DNA of 64,000 bases from Silvibacterium bohemicum (lineage in GTDB: Bacteria > Acidobacteriota > Terriglobia > Terriglobales > Acidobacteriaceae). Under the pieces are notes generated by a model. That model had not been told where the DNA came from, did no database searches, and was given only the letters and a program-made list of their open reading frames with translations. The translations under genes were made by a program, and so were the position numbers. Positions 8,937 through 18,111 of the stretch are shown here, in pieces (the first letter of the stretch is position 1; each line of letters opens with the position of its first letter). The stretch spans positions 194,931 through 258,930 of the forward strand of contig NZ_LBHJ01000014.1 in NCBI RefSeq assembly GCF_001006305.1, given 5' to 3'.

Positions 8937-9863
8937 ATGACCACGAATCCTGAAGAAATCTCAGAACCGTTCGAAGTTCCCGGCTTCGTAAGCGAGAGCC
9001 GTCCCGAATTTCAAAATGTCCGTTCGGTTTCAAATCGCTCTGAGCGACCGCTCTTCGTTGCGAGATTTCGACACGACAAACCGAATCTCGGACTGCTAGA
9101 ACCCACTCCTCTTGCGGATCAAATCATGGTATCGGTGGAACTACGCCCCTTCCGGCCGATTAACGTGTTCTGCGATGGCCATCACAAGCAAAAACCAGAA
9201 TCCAAATCTGGCGCCCTGCATCTTTATGACTTGCGCAGGTCGTGGTGTGCGGACATTCGAGATCCGTTTGATACCTTGCATGCCTTCCTTCCGATCAGCA
9301 GCTTTCGTGATTTTGCGACGGAGCATGGCAGCACCTTTCTCGAATTGCGCTATGAGACGGGAGACCTCTACTACGATTCGGTCATGCTGCACATGATGCA
9401 AGCAATGATGCCTGCGCTGGAGCGACCGCACGAGGTCAGTGCGCTGTACCTGGATTCCATGTTTCTAGCAGTGCGTGACCACATTGCCGCGACATACGGC
9501 ATATTCGACACAAAAGCGACAAGTAACAAGTTGGGTCTCACTGCCCGTCAGCTTCGTCATGCTTTGGAATACATCGAGGCCAATCTGAGCAAAGATGTTG
9601 GTCTTGCTGAGGTGGCGAATGCATCTGCCACCTCGGTCAGCTCGCTTACCCGCGGTTTCAAAACTTCACTTGGTATTTCACCGCATCGCTGGGTGTTAAA
9701 CCGGCGAATTGCCTTGGCACAGCGCCTGATCTATGAAGGCACCACACCACTCAGCGATGTTGCTGCTTCTTGTGGGTTCGCCGATCAGAGTCATCTGACA
9801 CGCGTGTTTGTGCAGAAAGTTGGGAGCTCTCCCGCTACGTGGCGACGTAAGGCCCAACGGTAA
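8937..9863 (+). CDS. AraC-family transcriptional regulator
   Basis: A 308-residue regulator. Residues ~25-190 form the AraC N-terminal ligand/dimer domain of the AraC_N type, and residues ~205-305 form the double helix-turn-helix: LSKDVGLAEVANASATSVSSL (first HTH) and TTPLSDVAASCGFADQSHLTRVF (second HTH, canonical signature). It is transcribed away from the chloroperoxidase-like hydrolase and most likely regulates it and perhaps itself. The start at 8937 fits a modest purine-rich ribosome site. The effector is unknown. Confidence 0.9.
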   Translation: MTTNPEEISEPFEVPGFVSESRPEFQNVRSVSNRSERPLFVARFRHDKPNLGLLEPTPLADQIMVSVELRPFRPINVFCDGHHKQKPESKSGALHLYDLRRSWCADIRDPFDTLHAFLPISSFRDFATEHGSTFLELRYETGDLYYDSVMLHMMQAMMPALERPHEVSALYLDSMFLAVRDHIAATYGIFDTKATSNKLGLTARQLRHALEYIEANLSKDVGLAEVANASATSVSSLTRGFKTSLGISPHRWVLNRRIALAQRLIYEGTTPLSDVAASCGFADQSHLTRVFVQKVGSSPATWRRKAQR

Positions 9864-9995
9864 GCAAACGCGACCGGGAGACTCCACGGGAAATTCGAAG
9901 CATTCCTGAGCTGATCTCGTATGATTATCTGTTCTGCAAAGCCTCTAATACGGTTAATCAGGTTCTCGGCGAGCCAGCAAGAGGGCTTGTTTCAC

Positions 9996-10892
9996 CTATG
10001 CACTTTCGAGTTCGGCTATTAGCGTTGCTCTGTTAACTGTCAGATGGTCAGGCTCTGAAACAAAAGCATCCGGTCTGCCCCTACTTGGCTTGGGAAGCCT
10101 CACAACAAAGCTTGTATTTCCCGGTCTCGATTCTTCGAGGTAGACCTCACCTCCGTGTTCTCGCACAATGCTCTTCACAATCGTTAATCCAAGTCCTGTC
10201 CCTTTACGATCGGCTGAGCTAACAAAGGGCTGAAAGAGGGTCTTCTGAATTGTCATGGTAACTCCATGGCCACTATCGGTAACGCGGATAAAGACGTAGT
10301 GGTGGTTGTGATGGCACGCAATCCTGACCTCTCTCAACTCAGGGCTAAGCTGAACAGCCTGGCACGCGTTGAGCAAGAGATTGAAAATTGCACTGCAGAG
10401 CCAAGTAGAATCCACACACACTTCGAGGAGGGACATGTCTCCCTGAATAAACTCGACCTTGTCAGCATCGGGATGTGATCGAACCATCTGAGCGGCCTTA
10501 TCAATAATCATCTTGAGAGGTTCAAGTCGAAGGTGAAACATACAGCCGGTCTTCGATTGAAGAAGAAGAGAGTCCAGCACCTCCGTCATACAGATAACAG
10601 CCGTTCTTATCTCCTCAAACATCTCTTCACGTTCTGATTGCACATAGCTTGTATTGCACATCAATTCTGCATTTGCATAGATGGCAGACAGGTGATGACG
10701 AAAATCATGAGCGATAAAGCCAGCCATCCTATCGAATGTTTCTAATGATCGCGGTTCAGTAGGCTCTTCCAGCGTCATCATGTTGGAGTGGGTATCGCCA
10801 AAGACTGAAAAAGGAAGGTTGCTGGGGTTCTTGTCTGTCTTCGGCATGAGTTGAGGAACAGCGGCAATCGATGGCTGACTAGGAAACATCAT
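9996..10892 (-). CDS. Soluble orphan sensor histidine kinase
   Basis: A 298-residue kinase with no transmembrane segment and no PAS or GAF domain. The H-box FIAHDFRHHLSAIYANAEL puts the phosphorylated His at residue 62. The N-box LLNACQAVQ, the G1 box DSGHGV and the G2 box GTGLGL are complete, so it should bind ATP. The first ~50 residues are unstructured in appearance and offer no sensor. No response regulator is adjacent. A paralogue lies at 19568-20368 with the same H-box layout. Its upstream region is a duplicate of that of the chloroperoxidase-like hydrolase, suggesting common control. Confidence 0.85.
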   Translation of the reverse strand: MMFPSQPSIAAVPQLMPKTDKNPSNLPFSVFGDTHSNMMTLEEPTEPRSLETFDRMAGFIAHDFRHHLSAIYANAELMCNTSYVQSEREEMFEEIRTAVICMTEVLDSLLLQSKTGCMFHLRLEPLKMIIDKAAQMVRSHPDADKVEFIQGDMSLLEVCVDSTWLCSAIFNLLLNACQAVQLSPELREVRIACHHNHHYVFIRVTDSGHGVTMTIQKTLFQPFVSSADRKGTGLGLTIVKSIVREHGGEVYLEESRPGNTSFVVRLPKPSRGRPDAFVSEPDHLTVNRATLIAELESA

Positions 10893-10985
10893 GACCTCCC
10901 AAATGTCATTCCTAGATGTACAGGGATGGATGCCTTACCGTCTTGATCATTTCGGGCAGGGTTGGGATAATCTCGTCAATCGCCA
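10893..10985 (-). promoter_or_regulatory. Upstream region of the histidine kinase, copy of the hydrolase promoter
   Basis: This stretch repeats the 8751-8860 region: TGACCTCCCAAATGTCA with the ribosome site, then GTCTTGATCATTTCGGGCA. The two GGACATT direct repeats are degenerate here (GATCATT and GGGATAAT), so regulator binding would be weaker or altered. Confidence 0.45.
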
Positions 10986-11052
10986 GAAGTGGGTGTGGTG
11001 AGGCAACAACTAATCTCTCTGATCGGCCAGGCAACTCCCCAACAAACTTTCC

Positions 11053-14000
11053 CTATGGAAGCTTTGCATACTCGGCTTTGGCCTGTTTGTAGATGGGGAT
11101 GTCGGGATCGGCATTTTTCCAGAGGTTCAAAAACTCCTGGTACGAAATTCGGGCACCGCTGTTGTTGCCCATCATTGCCTGCGCACGGCCCAGTTGCAGA
11201 CGCGCGAGTGCCCCCGTCACTTCGTCTCCGACGATTGCTGGATGATCGATAAGCTTCTGGAACTCTGTTGCAGCCAAGCGCCCTTCGCCTAACTGAAGAT
11301 AAGCAAGGCCCCGAACATATGCAGGGTAAACACTGCGGAAGAAATCCGGATATCCAAGATCGTACTTTTCTGCCGGCCGCAAGATCGTGATCGCGCTGGC
11401 TGGATCATTCTCGCGGAGTTTGATTGCCGCGCGAACTGTGGGCAGACCATAGTGTTGCACCAGTGTGTCCTCTGGGGAGGTTTGATTGACTCTCTTGGCC
11501 AGTTTCTCAGCTTGCTCGATGTTGCCAATTCGCGCGAATGTCAGATCCTTGTCGATTGCCAGTCGGTCAGACAGCAGACCAGGGGGCACCGGCCCAAAAC
11601 GCTTTTGATAGAAATCTAGAGCGTCCTTCATTAGTCGATCCGCACCCACGGTATCCCCAGCTTCAGCTTCGTGGAGTGAGAGATTCACTGCAAAGAACAG
11701 CAGATCGATCGGCAAGTCGGCATTTGTTGCGACGTTCTCAGCTTGCTGCAGTAGACGGCGCGCGTCATCGAACTGTCCATAATAGGTATCAACCGTCGCT
11801 TTTTTCGATAAAGATGAGATGTTGTGCCTGGCATCCCTGAGCCACGTCTCCTGGTCACGCATGGCGGATGCGTCATGCTGTAGAAATGCGACAAGGTGTC
11901 GCCACTCATGTGTATTCGCGGTATCGGCTTTTCTGGAACTCGCCTCCCTAAAGATGGCCTTCGCCTCTTCCAACCTATTAGCTGTAGTCAGCATGATCAT
12001 GATGTTGTCATAGCTTCCCACACCCCGCATCGGCATGAGGCGAAATGCCTCTCGATCTTCAGCGATGGCTTGATCATAGTGCCCTAAACGCTGTAGGCAG
12101 TCCGCGAAATTGTGATGTGCTACTCCATCCAGAGGATAGGTATCTACCCATTGCTGATAAACCGGGTAAGATCTTTCCATATCTCCGAGGCCAACCGAAA
12201 GATACAGCGTCTCGACCAAGAATCTCAGTTGACCGACCAATCTCTCGCGTAGGTCATAGGCCTTTTTCTCAGCGGCTAACGCCTCGGTCTTTTTATCTTG
12301 CGCCAGGAACATTGTTCCGACGGAAGCATAAGCCAAAGCAAACGATGGATCGATCTCAATGGCGCGCTGGTAGTACGAGATAGTCGTGTCGATATCCGGG
12401 GATAGATGATGCTTGAACCCGTTGGCCAACATCTGCATGGCTTCGGGTGACCACGACATTTCCAAATCGAACGGCTTATTGAATTTTTTCAAAGTGGAGT
12501 CAGGTTCGCCCATCCTGCTGCGCAACTGGGCAGCTGCTATGCCTAATGAATGAACGATCTCACTGCGGAGAGTCACATCTTGCTCAGCATGTGCGAAGGT
12601 CTGACCGCTTTGACAATTGATTCCGCTTAACTGGATGCGAAAGTGGTTCCCCACATCGGCAATGGAACTGGCAACCACGGCTCTGCTGTTGGTCTTTAGG
12701 CAAATCTCTCGCGCAATCTTCGGGGTCACCTTCGCATCCATCGGGTAGTTCAGCTGTTGCAGGGTTTCCCGTATCTTGTCCTGCGCGAGCACCTGCAGAA
12801 AGGGCGTCTGCGCCAGTCCAAGGGGCAGAGCCGTGTTCAAGGCATCATCGAGCACGGGGTCGCTGGTCTGGTTGGTAAGGTCGGCGATCAAAATGGTGTC
12901 TTTGGCTGACAGCTGAAAACGGTGAAGATAGCGCCAATAAGCCACGGCTCCCGCAGCAACGACCAGAATTAGCGTGAGAACCCCGAGCCATTTACGAATA
13001 CGGCGAAACCGCAGTAGCCCTGGGGTTGGGACTAATTCCAGATCTGCTCGCATCTCGGCTGCGGACTGGTAGCGGTTGACACAATCTTTTTGCAGCGCCT
13101 TGGCAATAACCGCTTCTAGGGCGGATGGAACTCCTGGATTCAGCTGACGGACAGGAATTGGGGCCCGATTGAGAACTTCTTCATATACCTCAGTAATGCT
13201 CTCGCCTGCAAATGCACGCTGTCCAGACGCCATCTCGTATAACACAAGGCCAAACGAAAACAGGTCAGAGCGGGCATCCAGCTTTTCCTTCCGTATCTGT
13301 TCGGGCGACATGTAGCTGGCCGTTCCCATTGCTCGTCCCGTGCGTGTGAGGCCGGTTTCCGTTGCCACCGATACTCTTGACGTCAAGAGAGGTCCGCTTG
13401 ATCGAGGATCGTCCTCCTCTTGCTCATCCATTTTGACCAATTTGGCCAATCCAAAATCCAATATCTTTGCCGGTCCATGGTTCGTAAGGAAGATGTTGGC
13501 AGGTTTGATGTCGCGATGAATAATTCCTTTTGAATGAGCTGCTTTTAGCCCGTCACAAGTTTGCAGTGCGACGCCAAGCAGTTGCTCTAAAGGCAACTTC
13601 TTCGAACTGAGAGCCTTGAGATGGTCGCGTAGCGTCTCCCCATCCAGCAACTCCATGACGATAATAGGCTGTCCCTCATATTCCTCGATTTCATGGATTG
13701 TGCAGATATTAGGGTGGTTCAGGGAAGATGCCGCCTGCGCCTCCCGTTCAAAACGTCTGAGAGCGACCGGATCGCTCGCCATTTCCTCGGGTAAGAATTT
13801 CAAGGCCACCGGGCGGGCCAGCTTCAGGTCTTCGGCCTTATAAACCATTCCCATCCCGCCTCCGCCAATGACCTCAAGCACACGGAAATGAGAGACTTTT
13901 TTGCCGATCATGGTGGCATTCGCCGAACGTATTGCCGCCCCATCGGCGGCTGAGGTGTCTTTAGCCTCAATTTCGATTGGAGCTTCGGCTGCTTCCACCC

Positions 14001-14343
14001 ACTGCGGGCGCACCATCAGACGGTAGCCTCGTCGAGGCACCGTTTCGATATATTTGGGTTCGCCTGCAGAATCGTCCAGCGCACGACGAATGGTCCCGAT
14101 AGCTACGTTAATGCTGTGATCGAAATCGACGATCGTATCGTTCGGCCACAGCTGCCTCTTGATTTCTGAGCGGCTGACAACTTCACCTTCAAACTCGATC
14201 AGCATTCGGAGCACCCGGAACGGCTGCTCCTGAAGGAACACTCTGCGTGCGCCGTTACCGGCCTCTGTAGAACGCAGTTCTCCATTCTTCAGGTCAAGTT
14301 CAAACGATCCGAACCTCGCACGGATTGGCTTATCGGGTTTCAT
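11053..14343 (-). CDS. Winged-helix DNA-binding / Ser-Thr protein kinase / TPR fusion protein
   Basis: A ~1096-residue fusion typical of Acidobacteriota. Residues ~10-115 are an OmpR/ToxR-type winged helix (EVVSRSEIKRQLWPNDTIVD, YIETVPRRGYRL). Residues ~150-430 are a complete Hanks kinase: GGGGMGMVYKAED glycine loop, VALK (Lys), HRDIKPAN catalytic loop, DFGLAK, and SYMSPEQ. One hydrophobic segment (WLGVLTLILVVAAGAVAYW) near residue 455 anchors it. The rest is an extracytoplasmic repeat region with several TPR-like helices. DNA binding from the inner membrane, as in ToxR, is inferred. The ATG at 14343 is preferred over an upstream TTG at 14358. A decayed copy of its first ~60 codons lies at 20358-20545. 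Confidence 0.88.
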   Translation of the reverse strand: MKPDKPIRARFGSFELDLKNGELRSTEAGNGARRVFLQEQPFRVLRMLIEFEGEVVSRSEIKRQLWPNDTIVDFDHSINVAIGTIRRALDDSAGEPKYIETVPRRGYRLMVRPQWVEAAEAPIEIEAKDTSAADGAAIRSANATMIGKKVSHFRVLEVIGGGGMGMVYKAEDLKLARPVALKFLPEEMASDPVALRRFEREAQAASSLNHPNICTIHEIEEYEGQPIIVMELLDGETLRDHLKALSSKKLPLEQLLGVALQTCDGLKAAHSKGIIHRDIKPANIFLTNHGPAKILDFGLAKLVKMDEQEEDDPRSSGPLLTSRVSVATETGLTRTGRAMGTASYMSPEQIRKEKLDARSDLFSFGLVLYEMASGQRAFAGESITEVYEEVLNRAPIPVRQLNPGVPSALEAVIAKALQKDCVNRYQSAAEMRADLELVPTPGLLRFRRIRKWLGVLTLILVVAAGAVAYWRYLHRFQLSAKDTILIADLTNQTSDPVLDDALNTALPLGLAQTPFLQVLAQDKIRETLQQLNYPMDAKVTPKIAREICLKTNSRAVVASSIADVGNHFRIQLSGINCQSGQTFAHAEQDVTLRSEIVHSLGIAAAQLRSRMGEPDSTLKKFNKPFDLEMSWSPEAMQMLANGFKHHLSPDIDTTISYYQRAIEIDPSFALAYASVGTMFLAQDKKTEALAAEKKAYDLRERLVGQLRFLVETLYLSVGLGDMERSYPVYQQWVDTYPLDGVAHHNFADCLQRLGHYDQAIAEDREAFRLMPMRGVGSYDNIMIMLTTANRLEEAKAIFREASSRKADTANTHEWRHLVAFLQHDASAMRDQETWLRDARHNISSLSKKATVDTYYGQFDDARRLLQQAENVATNADLPIDLLFFAVNLSLHEAEAGDTVGADRLMKDALDFYQKRFGPVPPGLLSDRLAIDKDLTFARIGNIEQAEKLAKRVNQTSPEDTLVQHYGLPTVRAAIKLRENDPASAITILRPAEKYDLGYPDFFRSVYPAYVRGLAYLQLGEGRLAATEFQKLIDHPAIVGDEVTGALARLQLGRAQAMMGNNSGARISYQEFLNLWKNADPDIPIYKQAKAEYAKLP

Positions 14344-14431
14344 TTTGCATACCTTCAATCGGGGCTGATTATATACCTGAGGGCGACAAAATATCCCGTA
14401 GAATCAACGACTTCCGGGATTTGAGGTCGAT

Positions 14432-14460
14432 TTGACATTCAATTGACATTCAGTGCATTT
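14432..14460 (+). promoter_or_regulatory. Probable promoter of the small membrane-protein gene
   Basis: Two TTGACA boxes (14432-14437 and 14443-14448) lie 11 bp apart in a tandem repeat TTGACATTCA, followed by TGCATTTATTT, which can serve as a -10 region for the first box. The same arrangement is kept in copy 2 (TTGACATTCAATTGACCTTC at about 20610). Conservation of a non-coding stretch in two diverged copies supports a functional promoter. Confidence 0.5.
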
Positions 14461-14515
14461 ATTTCACCCTCGTTCGCGCTCACACTCAGACCCAAAATAT
14501 CTGCCGGAGTTTTTT

Positions 14516-14917
14516 ATGACGCTGACAGTAGACGATATTCACGGACTATTCAAAAGCTATGAATCTGGCGAGGGGGGAAGTGTTTCGGGCCCTCTGTCGG
14601 AACCCATTGATTGGATCGTACGGGAACCGCACCCCTTAGCGGGTCATTTCAGATCGAAGGATAATTCCCTCGCTGGCGCTCTCGCGAAGCAGAACAAAGT
14701 TCTGTACCAGAGGGCACAACTGAAGGCGGGACATGTTCTAGTCAGCGGGAACCAGGCTGTCATCGGCGGCCGACATTCCCGCGCTACTGCGAGAACAGTC
14801 TTCGTCTCGGCAACCGGTACTGCTGACTCTATCGGTTTACTGGCGGCGAGATCGTTCAGGTTCGCGCCTATCTTGATTCTGCTGCTTCTAGCAGAACTCT
14901 CAAAAAACTCAATTTAG
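14516..14917 (+). CDS. Small protein with C-terminal membrane anchor, unknown function
   Basis: A 133-residue protein starting MTLTVDDIHGLFKSYESGEG. The C-terminus SFRFAPILILLLLAELSKNSI is a single hydrophobic segment of ~14 residues ending close to the C-terminus, as in tail-anchored proteins. The rest is polar and matches no family I know. The ATG at 14516 is chosen because GGAG precedes it and the same arrangement occurs in the paralogue at 20692; the frame is open back to 14453. It is divergent from the kinase fusion, whose 5' end and this gene were duplicated together, which suggests a functional pair. Confidence 0.55.
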   Translation: MTLTVDDIHGLFKSYESGEGGSVSGPLSEPIDWIVREPHPLAGHFRSKDNSLAGALAKQNKVLYQRAQLKAGHVLVSGNQAVIGGRHSRATARTVFVSATGTADSIGLLAARSFRFAPILILLLLAELSKNSI

Positions 14918-15001
14918 CAGAGCACTTCTGAGCGGGTTGCCAAATGGCCCATCAGGTTAACCATTCACCGTTTCACTAGATGCACCGATAAGGAGTGGAA
15001 A

Positions 15002-16600
15002 ATGCCTCAACAATCGTTATCAGAATATGTCGACGCACTCGAAAAAGCAGGCTTGCTCAAACGGATCAAGGAAGAGAAACGAGTGGATGAGCTGCCGCGA
15101 ATTATGGAAGACAACCCGGATGTGGCGGTTTTGGTTGAAAAGGTCAAAGATAGCCAATTTCCTTTTTTCGCCAATGGTTACGGTGTACGTCCGATGTATG
15201 CGCTCGCCCTTGAATGCGATTACAAGGATGTGGGCATTGAGATCGCCAAACGTTCCGCACTTCGAGAGAAACCGCAACTCGTCGATAAGGCTCCCGTAAA
15301 AGACGTCATTCTCAAAGGCGATGATATCGATCTGACCATTTTCCCGCTTTTTCATCATCATCCCGGTGACGGACACGCCTATCTCAACGACACCAACGTC
15401 GTAACTCGGAATCCCGATACCGGCCTGATCGACCAGGGCATTTACCGGTTCATGTACCGTTCCAAGAATCAGACGAACATCGACATGCGCAATGACACAC
15501 ATGGCGCGCGTATCAATGCCAAACGCTATCGGGAATTGGGCAAAGACATGCCAATCGCCGTCATTATTGGCGGTCCGACACTCGACAAAATCGCCTCGAT
15601 GGTGAGCTTTCCAGGCGTTGACGATTGGGATATCCTGGGCGGCTTTTACGGAGAGTCGGCGAAACTGGTGAAATGTGAAACCAATGACCTGACAGTCCCA
15701 GCAAATGCGGAAATCGTGATTGAGGGCAGGGTCATCACCACCGAAGGCTGGATTCACGATGAGGGCCCGTATGGCGAATATACCGGAACTTACGGCGGTG
15801 GCCTCCCGCATAACAATCGTTTTGAAGTGGACTGTATTACCTATCGCAAAGGCGCCATATATCAGTACGCGACCATTGGTGGTCTGCATCCGGGACGCAC
15901 AGACATGTATGCTTTTCAGCCCGCGATCGAAGGCGATCTTTACCTTGCGATGCAACGAGCAGGAATTCTTGTGCAGAACGTCTATCTGCCATATGCAGGA
16001 TGCTCAAACATTGCATATGCAAGCATCAAGACACGCGGCGGAGGCGACGCGAAGCAAGCGCTCGCTCTCATGCTGGCTGGTTCACGTCAATGGATGCCTA
16101 AGGTCGCCTACGTCTTCGATCACGACGTAGACATCTACAACGACGAGCGGGTCAAGTGGGCTCAGGCATGGCGATTCAACCCGGCGAAAGGAACCATGAT
16201 TTTGCCTGATCAGAACATGCTGCCTCTCGATCCAAGTCTCGGAACCGATCATCCTCCCGTGAGCGTCTCGAAGATTGGCTTCGACTGCACGATTCCTCTC
16301 GTAGGCCAAGTAGATCCACTCGCATATGCCGCGGCTACTGTTTCCGACCCGATCGATCAACCAACGAATGTGAAGGTCCTTGGCGAGGCTGAAGTGGTCA
16401 AGGAGATGGAGGCTCTGATTCGAGAGAAACCTCGCACTTGGCGTGAATTGACCACTCATTTCGCTGGTCAACCGTACCCGATTCTCTATCGCGCGTTCGG
16501 TCAGCTTCGACCGAAGCTTGGACGCATGGCCGATCTACGTCCCGACTACCCCTACACATTTGCTGAGACGAACTTTGTCTACGGGAACGGCCAGAAGTGA
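15002..16600 (+). CDS. UbiD-family prenyl-FMN-dependent decarboxylase
   Basis: A 532-residue member of the UbiD family, which reversibly decarboxylates aromatic or unsaturated acids using prenylated FMN made by UbiX. Visible parts are LNDTNVVTRNPDTG (metal/prFMN site, near residue 128), GIYRFMYRS (Arg near 152), and EGPYGEYTGTYGG (residues 254-267), which holds the two Glu of the E-R-E catalytic set. The C-terminal DHDVDIYN and KIGFDCT stretches are typical of the hydroxyarylic acid decarboxylases. AAGGAG precedes the ATG. The gene leads an operon with LLM, VOC and ubiX genes, so the cofactor supply is encoded beside it. The substrate is not known; a phenolic acid is likely. Confidence 0.92.
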   Translation: MPQQSLSEYVDALEKAGLLKRIKEEKRVDELPRIMEDNPDVAVLVEKVKDSQFPFFANGYGVRPMYALALECDYKDVGIEIAKRSALREKPQLVDKAPVKDVILKGDDIDLTIFPLFHHHPGDGHAYLNDTNVVTRNPDTGLIDQGIYRFMYRSKNQTNIDMRNDTHGARINAKRYRELGKDMPIAVIIGGPTLDKIASMVSFPGVDDWDILGGFYGESAKLVKCETNDLTVPANAEIVIEGRVITTEGWIHDEGPYGEYTGTYGGGLPHNNRFEVDCITYRKGAIYQYATIGGLHPGRTDMYAFQPAIEGDLYLAMQRAGILVQNVYLPYAGCSNIAYASIKTRGGGDAKQALALMLAGSRQWMPKVAYVFDHDVDIYNDERVKWAQAWRFNPAKGTMILPDQNMLPLDPSLGTDHPPVSVSKIGFDCTIPLVGQVDPLAYAAATVSDPIDQPTNVKVLGEAEVVKEMEALIREKPRTWRELTTHFAGQPYPILYRAFGQLRPKLGRMADLRPDYPYTFAETNFVYGNGQK

Positions 16601-16630
16601 AGCTCCCATGGAACCACTCAGGAGGAATGC

Positions 16631-17746
16631 ATGAAGCTCGGAGCACTACTGATGCCCTCACATCCTCCTGAGCGTTCCATTCGGGAAGGGCAACGTTGGG
16701 ACATCGAGGAGATCACTCGTCTCGATGCCCTAGGCTTTTCGGAAGCTTGGATAGGGGAACACTTCACTGCGGCCTGGGAACCTTGTCCGGCTCCCGATCT
16801 GCTGATCGCACAAGCCCTGCAGAGAACCGAACGAATTCGGCTGGGTCCTCTTGGGCACCTTCTTCCCTACCACCATCCCGTAGAACTGGCTCACCGTATC
16901 GCTTATCTCGACCATATGGCCGAGGGCAGATATCAGCTGGGGGTCGGCATCAGTGCATTACCCACCGACCATCAACTCTTTGATATCGATGGCGCGATAG
17001 GAACGAACCGGCGCATGACCTTTGAGTCCATTGAGATTATGACAGAGCTATGGAAACAGGGAGCTCACAGTAGGCGCGGGGAATTCTGGTCGATGGGCGA
17101 ACCAGCCACGACTTATCGAAACCTCGGCTATCACCTCAAGCCCTATCAAGAGCCACATCCTCCGATTGCCATTGCGGGTCTGACCCCGGGATCGGCAAAT
17201 CATAAGCTCGCCGGAGAGAAGGGCTACATCCCTGTCAGTTTGAGCATTAGCCCCGACGCTTCCATCACAGCACGACATTGGGACGCCGTAGTTGATGGCG
17301 CGTCGAGCGCGGGTAGAACTGCGGATCGAAATGAATGGAGAGTAATCCGCGACGTGTATGTCGCTCCAACTGACCGGGAGGCGAGGGACCTCGCGATCAA
17401 CGGCATCATGGGCCGGTGCTGGAAGGAGTTTCTGCTCCCCCTCTATCTCGGGTTAGGCCTAGGTCCAATGCTGAAACTCGATCCTTCGATGCCCGATTCG
17501 GCAATCGATCTTGACTACCTGACCAATCACCTCTGGTTCGTCGGTTCCCCAGAGACAGTTGCGGAGCGAATTCGTACCCTGCAGACCGCTACCGGAGGCT
17601 TTGGTTATTTGCTGATGACTTCCTATGACGCGGGAGATGAGCGATCGGCGTGGGAGCGGAGCCTGCGTCTTCTCGTCGACGAGGTCCTGCCCCGGTTCCA
17701 GACAGGGGACACTCATTTCAGCGCATTCGCAGGAGAACGAGCATGA
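16631..17746 (+). CDS. LLM-class flavin-dependent oxidoreductase
   Basis: A 371-residue TIM-barrel flavin enzyme of the bacterial luciferase-like monooxygenase class, using FMNH2 or F420. LGFSEAWIGEHFTAAWEP near residue 35 and RIRLGPLGHLLPYHHPVELAHR near residue 85 are classic. GRYQLGVGISA near 110 and PPIAIAGLTPGSA near 180 complete the barrel. It starts with a good AGGAGG site 30 bp after the UbiD gene and ends overlapping the VOC gene by four bases (ATGA), so translation is coupled. Within this operon it may hydroxylate or open the aromatic product, which is an inference. Confidence 0.88.
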   Translation: MKLGALLMPSHPPERSIREGQRWDIEEITRLDALGFSEAWIGEHFTAAWEPCPAPDLLIAQALQRTERIRLGPLGHLLPYHHPVELAHRIAYLDHMAEGRYQLGVGISALPTDHQLFDIDGAIGTNRRMTFESIEIMTELWKQGAHSRRGEFWSMGEPATTYRNLGYHLKPYQEPHPPIAIAGLTPGSANHKLAGEKGYIPVSLSISPDASITARHWDAVVDGASSAGRTADRNEWRVIRDVYVAPTDREARDLAINGIMGRCWKEFLLPLYLGLGLGPMLKLDPSMPDSAIDLDYLTNHLWFVGSPETVAERIRTLQTATGGFGYLLMTSYDAGDERSAWERSLRLLVDEVLPRFQTGDTHFSAFAGERA

Positions 17747-18111
17747 GCTATTTGGCTTTAGTTACCAACAATTTCGACGAAGTGTCGCACTTCTACGAGA
17801 CGAGCTTGGGCTTTCCCATTGTTGAACAGTGGGACCGCGAACATGGTCGCGGCCATCGTTTCGATATCGGTGGAATGCGGCTGGAGATTCTGGATAACGC
17901 CAGAGAACGGCATCCCTTATGGGTGTTTTACCCGAGCGAGCGATTTCAGATTGTGGTCGAAGTTTCCGATATCGAAGCAGCACATGAACGCATCGCCGTC
18001 AGCGCACCTAAACCTGAGGCTACCTCTTGGGGAGCTACTCTCTTCCAAGTCCGCGATCCGGACGGCGTACCCGTCACATTCTTGCAATGGAATGAAGGAG
18101 GTGCAGCATGA
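17743..18111 (+). CDS. VOC-family protein of the UbiD operon
   Basis: A 122-residue vicinal-oxygen-chelate protein. MSYLALVTNNFDEVSHFYE is the first module, and the C-terminal VRDPDGVPVTFLQW is the second. Both ends overlap neighbours with ATGA: the start with the LLM stop and the stop with the ubiX start. This tight packing indicates one translation unit. VOC members of aromatic pathways are often extradiol dioxygenases or isomerases, but at this size it could equally be a binding or isomerase subunit. A divalent-metal site cannot be confirmed from sequence alone. Confidence 0.82.
   Translation: MSYLALVTNNFDEVSHFYETSLGFPIVEQWDREHGRGHRFDIGGMRLEILDNARERHPLWVFYPSERFQIVVEVSDIEAAHERIAVSAPKPEATSWGATLFQVRDPDGVPVTFLQWNEGGAA

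Larger units (their letters stand above)
14160..14945. repeat. Duplicated block, copy 1 (kinase 5' end plus small membrane-protein gene)
   Basis: This block is homologous to 20358-20935. It includes the first ~60 codons of the kinase gene (minus strand), the intergenic promoter region and the small plus-strand gene with its 3' flank. Copy 2 has lost most of the kinase gene and the central part of the small gene. The two copies bracket the UbiD-UbiX operon, an SRPBCC gene and a histidine kinase gene. Confidence 0.75.

Noticed and set aside
15020..15955. A 311-codon minus-strand frame opposite the UbiD gene
   Set aside because: Antisense shadow of a conserved enzyme gene; no family features.
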